DNA of 64,000 bases from Hygrocybe punicea (taxonomy: Eukaryota; Basidiomycota; Agaricomycetes; Agaricales; Hygrophoraceae), in the NCBI GenBank assembly GCA_963556145.1, contig OY744462.1:5828001-5892000 (forward strand). Direction: 5' to 3'. A program made the translations under genes and the position numbers. This document shows, in pieces, positions 46,679 through 57,300 of this stretch. Numbering within the stretch: the first letter of the stretch is position 1; every line of letters begins with the position of its first letter. The notes under the pieces were generated by a model, which was not told the DNA's origin, did not search any database, and worked only from the letters and a program-made list of their open reading frames with translations.

Positions 46679-47028
46679 CTTATCTGCATATAGGACACAC
46701 AGGAAATCCTTATCTGCACATAGGACATACATGAAACCCTTATCTATACAAGGGACATGCAAGGAAACCCTTATCTACAGAAGGGACATGCAAGAAAACC
46801 CTTATCTATGCAGAAGAAATGAAGGAATACCCTTATCTTAACTGATAAGGCCCCCAAAACATCTTATCAGAGGCCAAAGAAGCACAAGAAGCACAGCCAC
46901 ATCCTTATCTCCAATCATAGAGATAACACATGCCACCCATCATTCCCTGATCAAGAAGCACATCACATTTCATATCAATTGATCAAATACAGCCCAGCCC
47001 TGATCTTATCTTTTTCTTAACTGATAAG
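46679..47028 (+). promoter_or_regulatory. Array of GATA-factor sites in the Ty3 U3
   Basis: CTTATCT (AGATAAG on the other strand) starts at 46679, 46709, 46739, 46770, 46801 and 46832, within tandem units of 30-31 bp that also carry AGGACA/GGGACATGC. More HGATAA sites follow at about 46843, 46863, 46904, 47005 and 47022. HGATAR is the target of fungal nitrogen-regulatory and light-regulatory GATA factors. The same array is in the 3' LTR at +13262. Confidence 0.75.
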
Positions 47029-47149
47029 GATACACACATGGCATGGCATCAATTGATCAAGAAGCACAGCCTCAGGAAGATGATTCTAGAAGCATACCCT
47101 GGCACAGCCCTTGCCTTTGATTCACACACCCAAGATTGGACCAGCAACA

Positions 47150-47498
47150 TGACTCACTCCCATCAAATGTGACTCATTGGTCTATCCATGTCAAATTATG
47201 ACCCTTATGACATACTCATGACCCCCCATGACTCATTATGACCACCCATGACTAATTATGACTATTTCTGACTCATTATGCCCCCTCCTTTGATTATAAT
47301 ACCTATGTGACTCATTAATTGACTCTGTATGAGTCACAAACCCATGCCTTCCTTTCTTATGACTCCTTATGAGTCATAACCCCCCATGCCTTTCATCATT
47401 ATGACTCCTTATGAGTCATAAACCTATGCCTCTCCTCTATATGACTCCCTATGAGTCATATCCTATGCTCTCCATTTCATATACCATTCTATGACTCA
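47150..47498 (+). promoter_or_regulatory. Ten TGA(C/G)TCA bZIP sites upstream of the Ty3 TATA box
   Basis: Exact TGACTCA or TGAGTCA, the Gcn4/AP-1 core, starts at 47150, 47170, 47229, 47269, 47308, 47330, 47370, 47412, 47452 and 47492. Three lie in inverted pairs of the form TATGACTCCTTATGAGTCATA. Further near-matches (ATGACTCC) are mixed in. Confidence 0.85.
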
Positions 47499-47520
47499 GT
47501 ATGACTCCTGCTGTAGAATA

Positions 47521-47531
47521 GGTATATATAG
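47521..47531 (+). promoter_or_regulatory. TATA box of the Ty3 LTR promoter
   Basis: GGTATATATAG lies 23 bp after the last bZIP site. Transcription should start some 30-60 bp downstream, defining the U3/R border. Confidence 0.65.
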
Positions 47532-48539
47532 AGCCCAGTTTCTGCTGGAGATGGCTCAGTCACCTAATCTGACAGGCCCAGTCACAGGACAGTCCCTCTC
47601 CCAGATTCTGATTCACCCCATCTGTATTTGTTTGTATTACCTACTTTGGTAGTAGCTAGTACCCAAATACCAATTGCAGTTCAAGTCATCATTCATTTGT
47701 TTAAGGATATCAATCTCAGATTTATTGATACTCCCTTATTACTTGTTTGATATATATTCCTTGTGTTCTGTCACGTAGTACAGTCACATTCATTTTCTTT
47801 CAAGTTCTATTGGTCATCACCAAAGATATCCCAGTACTTTATTCTGCACTAGTAGCCAATGTGCGTTTGAAGCTTCGGAATAAAGTCCGATATCTTGATC
47901 ATCAATCCTACTTGCCTATTGTTCAGTTCATTCATTCTGTACATAGTATTTTGTCACACCTCCCTTTTGTTTGACATCTGCTGTTACACTTGCCCATCGC
48001 CCATCGTCTATCGCCCATCGTCCATTATCTATTGCTCATCTCTATTGTACCTCTGCTCATTGTATACTTGCTACTTGTATACTTGACTGTTGTACACCCA
48101 TTCATCTTACACTGTTCATACTTGCTTGAGTTATTATCCGCTTATACTCTCGCATACCTCTTGTCACTCAAAGTCTTTACCTTCAGTAGGGAAGACCTCA
48201 CTGTTCACTCATCCTCTATAAGTCATACATCTGACTTATATTATTGTCAAGTATTTGTTGTATCCCTCAAAGCTAACCTTTGATAGGATTCACACCACAA
48301 CCCAACCACCCAACAGGAATACCCCAGAGTTATTAAAGAGCTAAATCCTTGTTCCTAAAGGACAACAAGGTAATTTCCCGATCAACGACGCACTCCGGAA
48401 ACCCTTGGTGTGGATTTGTTCAAACACTTCCCACGCAAAACATAAATTGGAGCCCACCGCGAGGGACAAGGTTCATCAACAACTCTTTCATATTCCTACT
48501 CATATCCATTATCAACTCTACATTTAATAGTCCTTCCCA

Positions 48540-51500
48540 ATGACTATTACATCCACTCTTACCCCAGATATGATGCCCCTTCTAGGCCAGAAGGGAGCAC
48601 CATCCAAGTTCACAGGAAGCCATGAAGACATCAAACGCTTCCTCAGGCACTACAATCAAGTCAGCAAAGCATATGGTCTTACAGATGCTGAGAAATGTGA
48701 TCGCATTGTGGACTATTGCTCTCGCAAGGTAGTCAAATTGATTGAAGCTCTGGATAGCTTCATGAAATCTGACTGGACCAAATTAGAAGCAGACTTCTTG
48801 AAGTACTATGATGCTGCTTATAAAGAAACACGTTACATCCTCAGAGATCTCTCAACTCTGACACGCCTTTGGAAACAAAAAGAGATCAAGACACTTACTA
48901 GATGGAAACACTATGAACGTAAATTTGTTACCATTGCAGGATGGCTTGAAGCCAAGAAGAAGATTTCCACAGATGAAAAAGCTGCATACTTTTGGTCTGG
49001 AATCAATAAGCATTTACGTCATCGCATTGAGCTCAGACTTAGCTCTGGCTCAACTCCCCTAGATGTAACCAAGCCATTTCCTATGGACAAAGTTATCAAG
49101 ATCGCAGAAATCCTATTTGAACGTAATCGCTTTGACATCAATCTGGCAGATTCTGATGATGAAATCCCTGATAGAGAAAAGGATGATGATTCAGATTCTT
49201 CCAGTGATGAATCATCAGATGATGAAAGTGATTCTGATTATAATGGAAAATACAAGAAGAAGAAGTTGGAAAAGAAGAAGAAGAGTCACAGGTATAAAGA
49301 GGATTCTGAAGATGAAAACCCCAAGAAAGCTACCAAGAAGAATGTTGATAGGAAGGATACCTTCAAGAAAGGGGCAGAGAAGAAGACCAAATCTGTACAA
49401 GATGAGGTTGAAGCCCTAATCAAACAAATGGGAAACCTATCACTGGATGATCAGCGTTATGGACTAGCTTATTATAAGGCAATTAAGCTAGACCCAGATG
49501 TTGCCCATTGTGTCAAAGCACCCCTCCTACACCAACCAAGAACCCTTCCAAAGCCTCCTGGAATCCTTCAGAATCAAATACCTAGCAAAACACCATTCAC
49601 TGCAAACATTGGAGCACGTGAACCCATCACCTGTTTCGGTTGTGGTATAAAAGGACATGGACTCCAGATATGCCCCAAGATAAATGAACTTATTCAGTCA
49701 GGAACTCTCATTAGAGATCCCCTTGGGAAACTAGTCAAGAGTGATGGATCCAACATACGCCGCCGCATGGGTGAAACAATAATTCATGCTCTAGAACGGA
49801 ACGCTTCAGAAGCATTACAGACCAACTTCTATGCTCTTCAAGACCCATTCTCTGACTACTATCAGTCAGATGCTGAAGAAGATATGGATGCATTCTATAC
49901 ACCTGCCACTTATGTTGGACACAATGGTATAGAAGATGTTCAGATTATGGCTGCTGACAGAAGCCAGCACAAGATTACCTCTGTCAGAAAAGAAGCATTT
50001 GATGGAGTTTACCCACCTGCTAGACAAAGGAACAAGGACAAAGAAAACCTTAAACCAAGATCTACAGGCACTACTGCCAAACCTGCTTCAAAGCAGAATC
50101 TCAATCAGGAAAATGTTCCTGCACCAGCCAACATTCCTAAAGGAAATCCACCTACTCGCATTGAAGAAATTCGCCAAATGCAACCCATTCCATTTGATAT
50201 CAGAGTACCTAGGACTGTACAACCCCCAGTTGCCAATGGAGACATTGAAATGCAGAACATTACAAACAAGTCTCACACTTCTAAAGCAACTCCTGACAAG
50301 TCAATTCCACGTCCCAAGTTACCACTCAGGCAGTCGGAACTATCATCTAACATGGGAGATACTCAGGTTATCAACCAAATCCTTGATACCCCAGTTACTC
50401 TTCAAGTTAGGGAAGTTCTAGCTTCATCCAGAGATTTATCAGATCAGCTTACAGAGATGCTGAAGAGAAAGAATCCCAAGGTCTCTGTAGTTGCAAGCAC
50501 ATATGCCCCAAGACAACATGGAATATTAATCAAGCTCAGAATGGAATGTGATAATTATCCTATCACTGCCATTATTGACACAGGATCCCAGCTCAATGTT
50601 GTTAACAAAGAAATTTGGAAAGCAAGAATACGCAGACCAGTTGATTTAGGAAAAAGTCTTACCATGAATGATGCTAATGGAGGAGTAGGAACCCTCAAAG
50701 GTCTGGTACCAAATGTCCCATTGACATGTGGAGGTGTCCTTACTTATGCAGATCTATTCATTGGTGAGTCTGTACCATTCGATTTACTTCTTGGAAGACC
50801 CTGGCAAAGGGGAAATTTTGTCACTATTGATGAAAGAATTGAAGGAACATATCTAGTTTTTAAAGATGCCTCAGACTCTGGAGCCAAGTTTGAAATAATG
50901 GTCACGGCTGACCATTATCCTGCTCCTCAAAGACATGACCAGATTTTCACAATTACTGCATCTGAAAATAATTCTTCATGCAATAGTGCTACTCCTAGCA
51001 CCAGTTCAGATTGCATACCACCCAGATTTAGGAGGTATCCCATTCCGGAACCCCTGGATTCAGCAGAATTATCTTCCAGTGAAGAAATAAATTGTCAAAA
51101 CCCAGAAGAGGATAACCTGGAATTTAATATGTCCTTGGAAGACATTCCAGATTTAATTAACTCTTATGGAGATATCATAGATTTGGAGACACCCTGCAGA
51201 AGTGACCCTGAAATTGATAAACCCCCTAGGATATCTGATGGACAGGCTCATGAAGAAGCTCCATTGTCCTCAGAACCAGAATCAAATTCCAAGGTAAATT
51301 ATTCTTATAAGGATATAGTGGAATTAGTTTTGGAGAACAATGGACAACAAGCAGATAAAAGTGCAGGTCCAGAGGAGACTACCACAGAACCCTCTGGCAT
51401 GCAGAGGAACCCCCCCCAATTTTTAATCAATGAAATTCCACTTCCCCGCGCTGTAGATTGGATCCACACTGAGTGGAACCCAAATGCGGCTCAGACAATC

Positions 51501-51923
51501 ATTGCGGCGCTCGGCGATCAAGTTGAAGACCGACCCCAATCAGCCCGTTTCCTTTTTGCATCTCCTCTCGGATATCGACTCCCCCCCAAGCGGGATCGCT
51601 TCGGGACTCCATTCGAACATGGGGTCCTCTTAAATACGACGCTGGCCGCCATGGATTTGTCCGGTGCCCCTCCTTCGTTGAGGATGGGGCACCTCGTTTT
51701 TCAGTTTTACCCTGTATCACCACCCCCTTCGTATTCGACTTCGGACGACTCTACTTCAGAATCTACGCTACATTTATCACCACTTTCTTCTATGTTCGAC
51801 CCACGTCCACTGCTTCCACCGCTCTTCCCCGTCTCTACGTCTGCCACGTCACCACTGTCACCACCCTCTTGTCCCTCGTCTCGTACCTTATCATCTCGCG
51901 CATCAACCCCGGCCATCAAATAA
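48540..51923 (+). CDS. gag-pro: Ty3/Gypsy Gag-protease polyprotein
   Basis: 1127 codons, one uninterrupted frame, 97 nt downstream of the LTR. Order: capsid-type helical region (about residues 15-200; KFTGSHEDIKRFLRHYNQ, LEADFLKYYDAAYKETRYIL), and an acidic then lysine-rich linker (about 205-290). A CCHC zinc knuckle, CFGCGIKGHGLQIC, starts at residue about 365. A retropepsin domain has IIDTGSQLNVV near residue 680, with the DTG catalytic triad, and LLLGRPW as its flap-distal motif. The C-terminal about 170 residues are Pro/Ser-rich, lie in a CpG-rich segment and have no known domain. It overlaps the next ORF by 55 nt in another frame. Gag and protease motifs are intact. Confidence 0.92.
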   Translation: MTITSTLTPDMMPLLGQKGAPSKFTGSHEDIKRFLRHYNQVSKAYGLTDAEKCDRIVDYCSRKVVKLIEALDSFMKSDWTKLEADFLKYYDAAYKETRYILRDLSTLTRLWKQKEIKTLTRWKHYERKFVTIAGWLEAKKKISTDEKAAYFWSGINKHLRHRIELRLSSGSTPLDVTKPFPMDKVIKIAEILFERNRFDINLADSDDEIPDREKDDDSDSSSDESSDDESDSDYNGKYKKKKLEKKKKSHRYKEDSEDENPKKATKKNVDRKDTFKKGAEKKTKSVQDEVEALIKQMGNLSLDDQRYGLAYYKAIKLDPDVAHCVKAPLLHQPRTLPKPPGILQNQIPSKTPFTANIGAREPITCFGCGIKGHGLQICPKINELIQSGTLIRDPLGKLVKSDGSNIRRRMGETIIHALERNASEALQTNFYALQDPFSDYYQSDAEEDMDAFYTPATYVGHNGIEDVQIMAADRSQHKITSVRKEAFDGVYPPARQRNKDKENLKPRSTGTTAKPASKQNLNQENVPAPANIPKGNPPTRIEEIRQMQPIPFDIRVPRTVQPPVANGDIEMQNITNKSHTSKATPDKSIPRPKLPLRQSELSSNMGDTQVINQILDTPVTLQVREVLASSRDLSDQLTEMLKRKNPKVSVVASTYAPRQHGILIKLRMECDNYPITAIIDTGSQLNVVNKEIWKARIRRPVDLGKSLTMNDANGGVGTLKGLVPNVPLTCGGVLTYADLFIGESVPFDLLLGRPWQRGNFVTIDERIEGTYLVFKDASDSGAKFEIMVTADHYPAPQRHDQIFTITASENNSSCNSATPSTSSDCIPPRFRRYPIPEPLDSAELSSSEEINCQNPEEDNLEFNMSLEDIPDLINSYGDIIDLETPCRSDPEIDKPPRISDGQAHEEAPLSSEPESNSKVNYSYKDIVELVLENNGQQADKSAGPEETTTEPSGMQRNPPQFLINEIPLPRAVDWIHTEWNPNAAQTIIAALGDQVEDRPQSARFLFASPLGYRLPPKRDRFGTPFEHGVLLNTTLAAMDLSGAPPSLRMGHLVFQFYPVSPPPSYSTSDDSTSESTLHLSPLSSMFDPRPLLPPLFPVSTSATSPLSPPSCPSSRTLSSRASTPAIK

Positions 51924-52690
51924 TCAACAGCCGTATCGATGGTGACGACCAGAGCGAGTACGCGGACGATGAATGGAATTGCGACAACTCCATTGAAGGA
52001 TGGGAGTGGGATGATGCCGTGAGTCGTTATAATCACGCCCTCAAAAAATGTTCATTACCCCCTCGTAAGATGCACGAATCCGACTCAGATGACGAACGAT
52101 TCGCCCCGGCGGCGAACGTTGCCATCGCTGAGGCCCCATTGGCCGCATTATTCACTATTCAATCAGCTACTGGACCCTTTTTAAGCCCCCCCTTGAATCG
52201 TTCCCCCAGTCGTGAACGATCGACATCGTATGCCGGTACCCATCATGAGCAACCCCCCGCGGCTTCGCTCGTGCATAACCTCGTCGCACAAATAGTGCCA
52301 TCCGTCAACATGGACCTCCCCGACTTCGACAACAACCTCCGCGATTACACCACGGCCGAATCACGATCGCACGCGATAGCGGTATGTAATGATCGCGACC
52401 CATCTATATCTCTCGTTAATAACGCTATGGAGGCACAGGAATTACCTGCCCCCTCGCGCTTCCTTGCTACATCAAATATCCGTATCACACGCCATCCCAT
52501 TTCATCCACGCGCGATAACCCACCTACGCCACCTAGCCTACTCTATCCTGAACAGGAACCACCCCCAAGACCCCTCCTCAATGGACCCTGGTTCCCTCAA
52601 GACCTCCGCTTCCCATTTCAGTCACCCCCTCCTTCCCCTTCCCCATCTTTCTTTCGTGATCCTTATGCCACCCCTTCTCCTATAGTGTCA
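51430..52690. other. CpG-rich segment within the CpG-poor Ty3 element
   Basis: From about 51.43 to 52.69 kb CG dinucleotides are frequent (about 20 in 51480-51660), while gag, pol and the rest are AT-rich and CpG-poor. The change falls inside gag-pro and inside the unassigned ORF, not at gene borders. No terminal repeats or duplication are seen at its edges. Confidence 0.5.
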
Positions 52691-54151
52691 CCCATGTATT
52701 CTCCTGTTTTAAATTCTTTTAGTCCAGATTGTGATCCCTTTGAAGAATCCCCATCTACTGTTTATGAAGTCCCCAATGCTGATCCAAGAGATCCAGCCAA
52801 TGTAAATTACCTGGAATACCTTGTACACCCACCTTCCTCTATCAATGATGATAGTTCTTCCTTGTACATGGATCAGGAAGACCCAGCTGAAGAAGACAAT
52901 GTCTCCTCAGACACACCCCTCATTCCCAATATTCAGACTCTTAGGCCACCCATCCCTTGTCCAAATTTGGAGGAGACTGGAGACAGTGACAATAGAATTC
53001 AAGGACTCCCACCCAGCAGGACCTGGATCAGTCCTGAATCCATTTTTGGATCTTCAGATGAAGAATATTCGGATTCTTCAGACTCTTCAGATTGTTCAAT
53101 GGACCTGGAGACAGACTCAGAAGATGAATTGGATATGTTTAGATGGGAGGATGAAGTGAAGGACCATCCAACAATCAGCCCTAATCCAGGATCAAGTTCT
53201 CATTGTGACCCACCTCCCCCAGTTGTATCTACAACTGATGTGGACATTCTCAAAGCTAGTTCATTAAATCCAATGGCCAAGCCATTCATTCCATCAACAT
53301 CCATTCACAAATCAGATGATCCCTGGCCCCCTCCAGAAGGAGCAGAGATCACCTCATTGTCTGATGAAGATACACAGATTCCTTTTGACAAGGCAAAGTC
53401 TTTACATGCCTTGGAGACCAATATTCCTCAAGAGAATAATTCTAGATTGTTATCCCCTATTTCTCTGGAAACCACCCCTGCTCTTAGGTCTACTTTCCCA
53501 GAGACCAATCTTCTCTGTCAATTGGAAGCTGAAATACCCCTTCAATCTTCATCTATCCCCATTCAAGTATTCGCTATTACTACTTCAGATCAAGGCCATT
53601 CACAATCTCATGATCATTCACAACCTCATGATCATCCACAACCTCGTGACTTAGCTGCAGCACAGATCCTTGCAGCTGAGCCAGACTTCCATACTACTCA
53701 GGATGTTCATTTGGGAATTCTTAGTGCAATTCGTGGTGCCATTGTAGAAGGAATTCGTCGTATTGCAGCAAGACTCGCTACTCAAGCTTGGAAGTCTCGC
53801 ATTGACCAGAGACCTGTCAATGATCCAGTTCGTCTCTACTTCTATCGTCAATGCTATTTGTTTCGTTTTCTGGACAGAGAAAACAAACTACCTCCTCCAT
53901 CCAATCCTACTTCTCACAACAAGCCTATTCGTTTTCTGGAATCCAACCCCCTTCTCACTCATGAAGAAATTGAATTTCTTCGAAATGCTTCCATGGTATT
54001 TCGCTCGAATCGCAGATTTCTACTTGCAGATGCAATTAACGCTGTCCTGGACATGCGCTTTCGTCGCTCTGATACAATCAATGCTCTCTTCGATGAAGGA
54101 TACTTTGACATACCAGATTTCAGCAGACCCCGTCAAAGGCCTCCTCAATAA
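51869..54151 (+). CDS. Unassigned 760-codon ORF between gag-pro and pol of the Ty3 element
   Basis: I do not recognise this protein. The first about 480 residues are low in order: acidic stretches (DDEWNCDNSIEGWEWDD, SSDEEYSDSSDSSDCSMD) and Pro-rich runs. The last about 120 residues look folded and helical (HLGILSAIRGAIVEGIRRIAARLATQAWKSRID, LLTHEEIEFLRNASMVFRSNRRFLLADAINAVLDM). The frame starts within gag-pro (overlap 55 nt, -1 relative) and its end overlaps the frame open upstream of pol by 389 nt. About the first third lies in the CpG-rich segment. It could be a separate protein, a spliced part of a Gag-Pol precursor, or a frameshift product. An open frame of this length with sensible codons is unlikely by chance. 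Confidence 0.6.
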   Translation: MSLVSYLIISRINPGHQIINSRIDGDDQSEYADDEWNCDNSIEGWEWDDAVSRYNHALKKCSLPPRKMHESDSDDERFAPAANVAIAEAPLAALFTIQSATGPFLSPPLNRSPSRERSTSYAGTHHEQPPAASLVHNLVAQIVPSVNMDLPDFDNNLRDYTTAESRSHAIAVCNDRDPSISLVNNAMEAQELPAPSRFLATSNIRITRHPISSTRDNPPTPPSLLYPEQEPPPRPLLNGPWFPQDLRFPFQSPPPSPSPSFFRDPYATPSPIVSPMYSPVLNSFSPDCDPFEESPSTVYEVPNADPRDPANVNYLEYLVHPPSSINDDSSSLYMDQEDPAEEDNVSSDTPLIPNIQTLRPPIPCPNLEETGDSDNRIQGLPPSRTWISPESIFGSSDEEYSDSSDSSDCSMDLETDSEDELDMFRWEDEVKDHPTISPNPGSSSHCDPPPPVVSTTDVDILKASSLNPMAKPFIPSTSIHKSDDPWPPPEGAEITSLSDEDTQIPFDKAKSLHALETNIPQENNSRLLSPISLETTPALRSTFPETNLLCQLEAEIPLQSSSIPIQVFAITTSDQGHSQSHDHSQPHDHPQPRDLAAAQILAAEPDFHTTQDVHLGILSAIRGAIVEGIRRIAARLATQAWKSRIDQRPVNDPVRLYFYRQCYLFRFLDRENKLPPPSNPTSHNKPIRFLESNPLLTHEEIEFLRNASMVFRSNRRFLLADAINAVLDMRFRRSDTINALFDEGYFDIPDFSRPRQRPPQ

Positions 54152-54362
54152 AGGACAGCATCCAATTGTAACAAGTCTGTTTTGTATAATTGAACCAATG
54201 TTTTTATTTTATATGCTGCTCTTTCTGTTGATGTACAGATTTTTCTTTTCCTTTACAGAATTGCTCTTATGTCTTTTTCTCATTATAGTTGAACTCTTAC
54301 CCCTAATCTCCATAATCTCCAGAATTGTTGTTTTTTGTTTACACTTTCTTTTGAATTTTTTC

Positions 54363-57300
54363 TTGCAGGACAATACCCTGAAGAGTATCGTTACTAGTCC
54401 AGAGGATTCTAGTACTGTACAAGCCACTGCAGTCAATGAAGAACCACTCTTTGTCCTGTATGCCACTGTGCATCACCAAGAAGAATCAGATAATCCCATC
54501 CCTAATTGTTCAGTCAAGAACACCATGATCCATATAGAAGATAAATCAGACTCTGAAAATAGAAATTCTGAAGAGGCAGATGCTATGCCCTTTCTTCTAG
54601 AAATTTCAGATTCAGAAGATGATGATGAAGAAGAAGCAGATTATTATTATACCATTGGAGGAAGAGAAGAGACCTTACCATACAGTGAGGATGACATCCT
54701 CATTGTCCCTTCTCAAGATTATAATGATGAAGGATATCCAAATGTGCTATCAGCTTACAAGAGAGTTGATCAGAAAGTGCATCCAGTGCAAGGAACATTC
54801 CCAGAGACTGCTAGAGTCACAAGGCAGTTTCCCCATGACCCCCTTGCCAATCTCCCTCAATTGCCAACACACCCTCCAACATTCACCCCTACCCAGAAAC
54901 TCTCATTGGAACGTTTAGAGTTTCTCAATATCAATCATACAGGATTTTTATGGCCAGAAGAAGAGAAATTATTTGCTCATGTGATGTTCCTCAATCAAGA
55001 ATCTATTGCATTTGAAGACAAAGAGAGAGGAACACTCAAGGATTCATATTTCTCCCCATACATCATGCCAGTAATCCCACATACCCCATGGGTATATAGG
55101 AACATCCCTATCCCCCCAGGAATTAGAGAAAAAGTCATTGAAGTCCTCAAGCTCAAGGTTGAAGCCAATGTATATGAAGCCAGTCAATCTTCATATAGAT
55201 CCAGGTGGTTTTGTGTGTTGAAGAAAGATGGAAAGCTTCGAATTGTCCATGACCTGCAGCCTCTGAACAAAGTTACTATCAGAGATGCTGGACTCTTACC
55301 CATTATTGATGACTTTGTGGAGCCATTTGCTGGAAGGCAATGCTACACAGTGTTTGATTTAATGTGGGGATTTGATGCTAGGAAAGTCCATCCAGATTCA
55401 CGCGATATGACTGCATTTTGGTCACCCCTTGGATTACTTCGCCTTACATCACTGCCCACTGGATTCACCAATTCACCTGCTGAATTCCAGAGATGCATGA
55501 CTTTCGTTCTTCAAGATGAAATGCCTGAGATAGCCAATATCTTTATTGATGATTGCTCTATCAAAGGACCAGTTTCAAATTACCTGGACACAGATGGAAA
55601 ACCAGAAGTGCTCACAGACAACCCAGGAATCAGGAGATTCATCTGGGAACATGCTTGTGATGTACATCGCATAATGCACAGAATTAAACGTGCTGGAGCT
55701 ACTTTTTCAGCCAAGAAGACACAGATTTGCAGACAAGAAGCTATTATAGTCGGACAGAAGTGTACCCCAGCAGGACGCATTCCTGAAGATGACAAAGTTT
55801 CAAAAGTTCTTAGTTGGCCACCACTTAAGACTCCCAGAGATGTCAGAGGATTTTTGGGACTCTGTGGCACAGTTCGTGTTTGGATTCAAGATTATTCCCT
55901 TCTTGCAAGACCCCTCACAGAATTAGTTCACAAAGGAGCAGAGTTCATTTGGGATGAAAGGAGACAAGCAGCCTTTGATACTCTGAAGCAAAGAGTATCA
56001 TCAGCTCCTGCTTTAAATCCCATTGACTATCATTCAGACAACCCTGTCTTTTTATCAGTTGATAGCAGTGCTATCGCTGCAGGATTTATTCTCTCACAGA
56101 TTGATGACAATGGAAGACGCCGTCCAGCTCGTTATGGATCACTACCCATGAATGAAAGAGAGTCCAGATATTCCCAGCCCAAATTGGAATTATATGGACT
56201 CTATCGCGCATTACGTCACTGGCGAATTCATCTTATTGGAGTGAAGAATTTGCATGTTGAAGTTGATGCTAAATACATCAGAGGCATGCTTAATGAACCT
56301 GATCTCCAACCCAATGCCGCAATCAACAGATGGATTCAGGGAATCCTTCTTTTTGATTTCAATTTAATTCATGTCCCAGCAAAGCAATTTAAAGGACCAG
56401 ATGCCCTCTCCAGGAGAGAATTAGCAGAGGATGAAGAAATAATAGAACATGATGATTCCTGGCTGGATGACATTGCACTGCTCATTCATGTCCCAGACCC
56501 TCACCAAGTCAAGAGATATTGTTTCTCTACTCCCACAAAATTGCCATACAAGACTAGCACACTCCCATCCTCAAATGCTCCTAGATCGAAACAGGAGAAA
56601 ATACTTCAGGATGTATATCATTTCCTCTCCACACTAGAAATGCCTCCTACAGAATCTTTGCAGGCTCGTAAAAGATTTCTGAAGAAGGTTTCAGAATTCT
56701 ATCTCAAAGCAAGACACATGTTCAAGAGAAATGGAAAACGATCTCCTTTATTGGTAATCATGAACCCAAGGAAGAGAATAGCCATTCTGACTCAGGCTCA
56801 TGAGAACCTAGGACATAAAGGGGAACATGCAGTATTCGATTTAGTACGACTTCGTTTCTATTGGCCACACCTCAGGACAGATGTTCGCCATCATGTTTCA
56901 TCCTGTCATGAATGTCAAATTCGTACCTTAAAGAAGATGGAGATATCCCCTACCATTTCTACTCCCACCACTCTATTCCAAAAGGTTTACATTGATGTGA
57001 TGTCTATGCCACCATCAGGAGGATTCAATTTCATTGTTGCTGCCTGTGATGATCTCTCAGGCACAACTGAAGTTCGCGCCATTCGTTCCAACAATTCCCA
57101 GAACCTAGCAAAGTTCTTCTGGGAACAGATCTATTGTCGCTATGGAGCCATTGGTCATGTAGTCACAGACAATGGAAGCGAAGTCAAAGGTGCATTTGAA
57201 ATCCTACTTCGTCGTATGAAGATTCCTCAGGTTCGCATCACACCTTACAACAAACATGCCAATGGAGTAGTGGAACGTGGACATTTCACATTAAGAGAAG

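Larger units (their letters stand above)
46541..48442 (+). repeat. 5' LTR of the large Ty3 element
   Basis: 1902 bp, unusually long for Ty3. U3 contains two arrays of sites and a TATA box; R and U5 are pyrimidine-rich. Short frames within it are repeated at the same offset (+13262) in the 3' LTR and have no known domain. Confidence 0.95.

Noticed and set aside
47747..48283. Small frames in both Ty3 LTRs (also at 61009-61545)
   Set aside because: No domain; they are in the R/U5 region and duplicated only because the LTRs are.
53763..54362. N-terminal 200 codons of the pol frame as real protein
   Set aside because: Up to 54151 it is a shadow of the unassigned ORF, and the rest is a T-rich, intron-like stretch. 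The conserved Pol starts after 54362. Kept as an open question, not as coding sequence.
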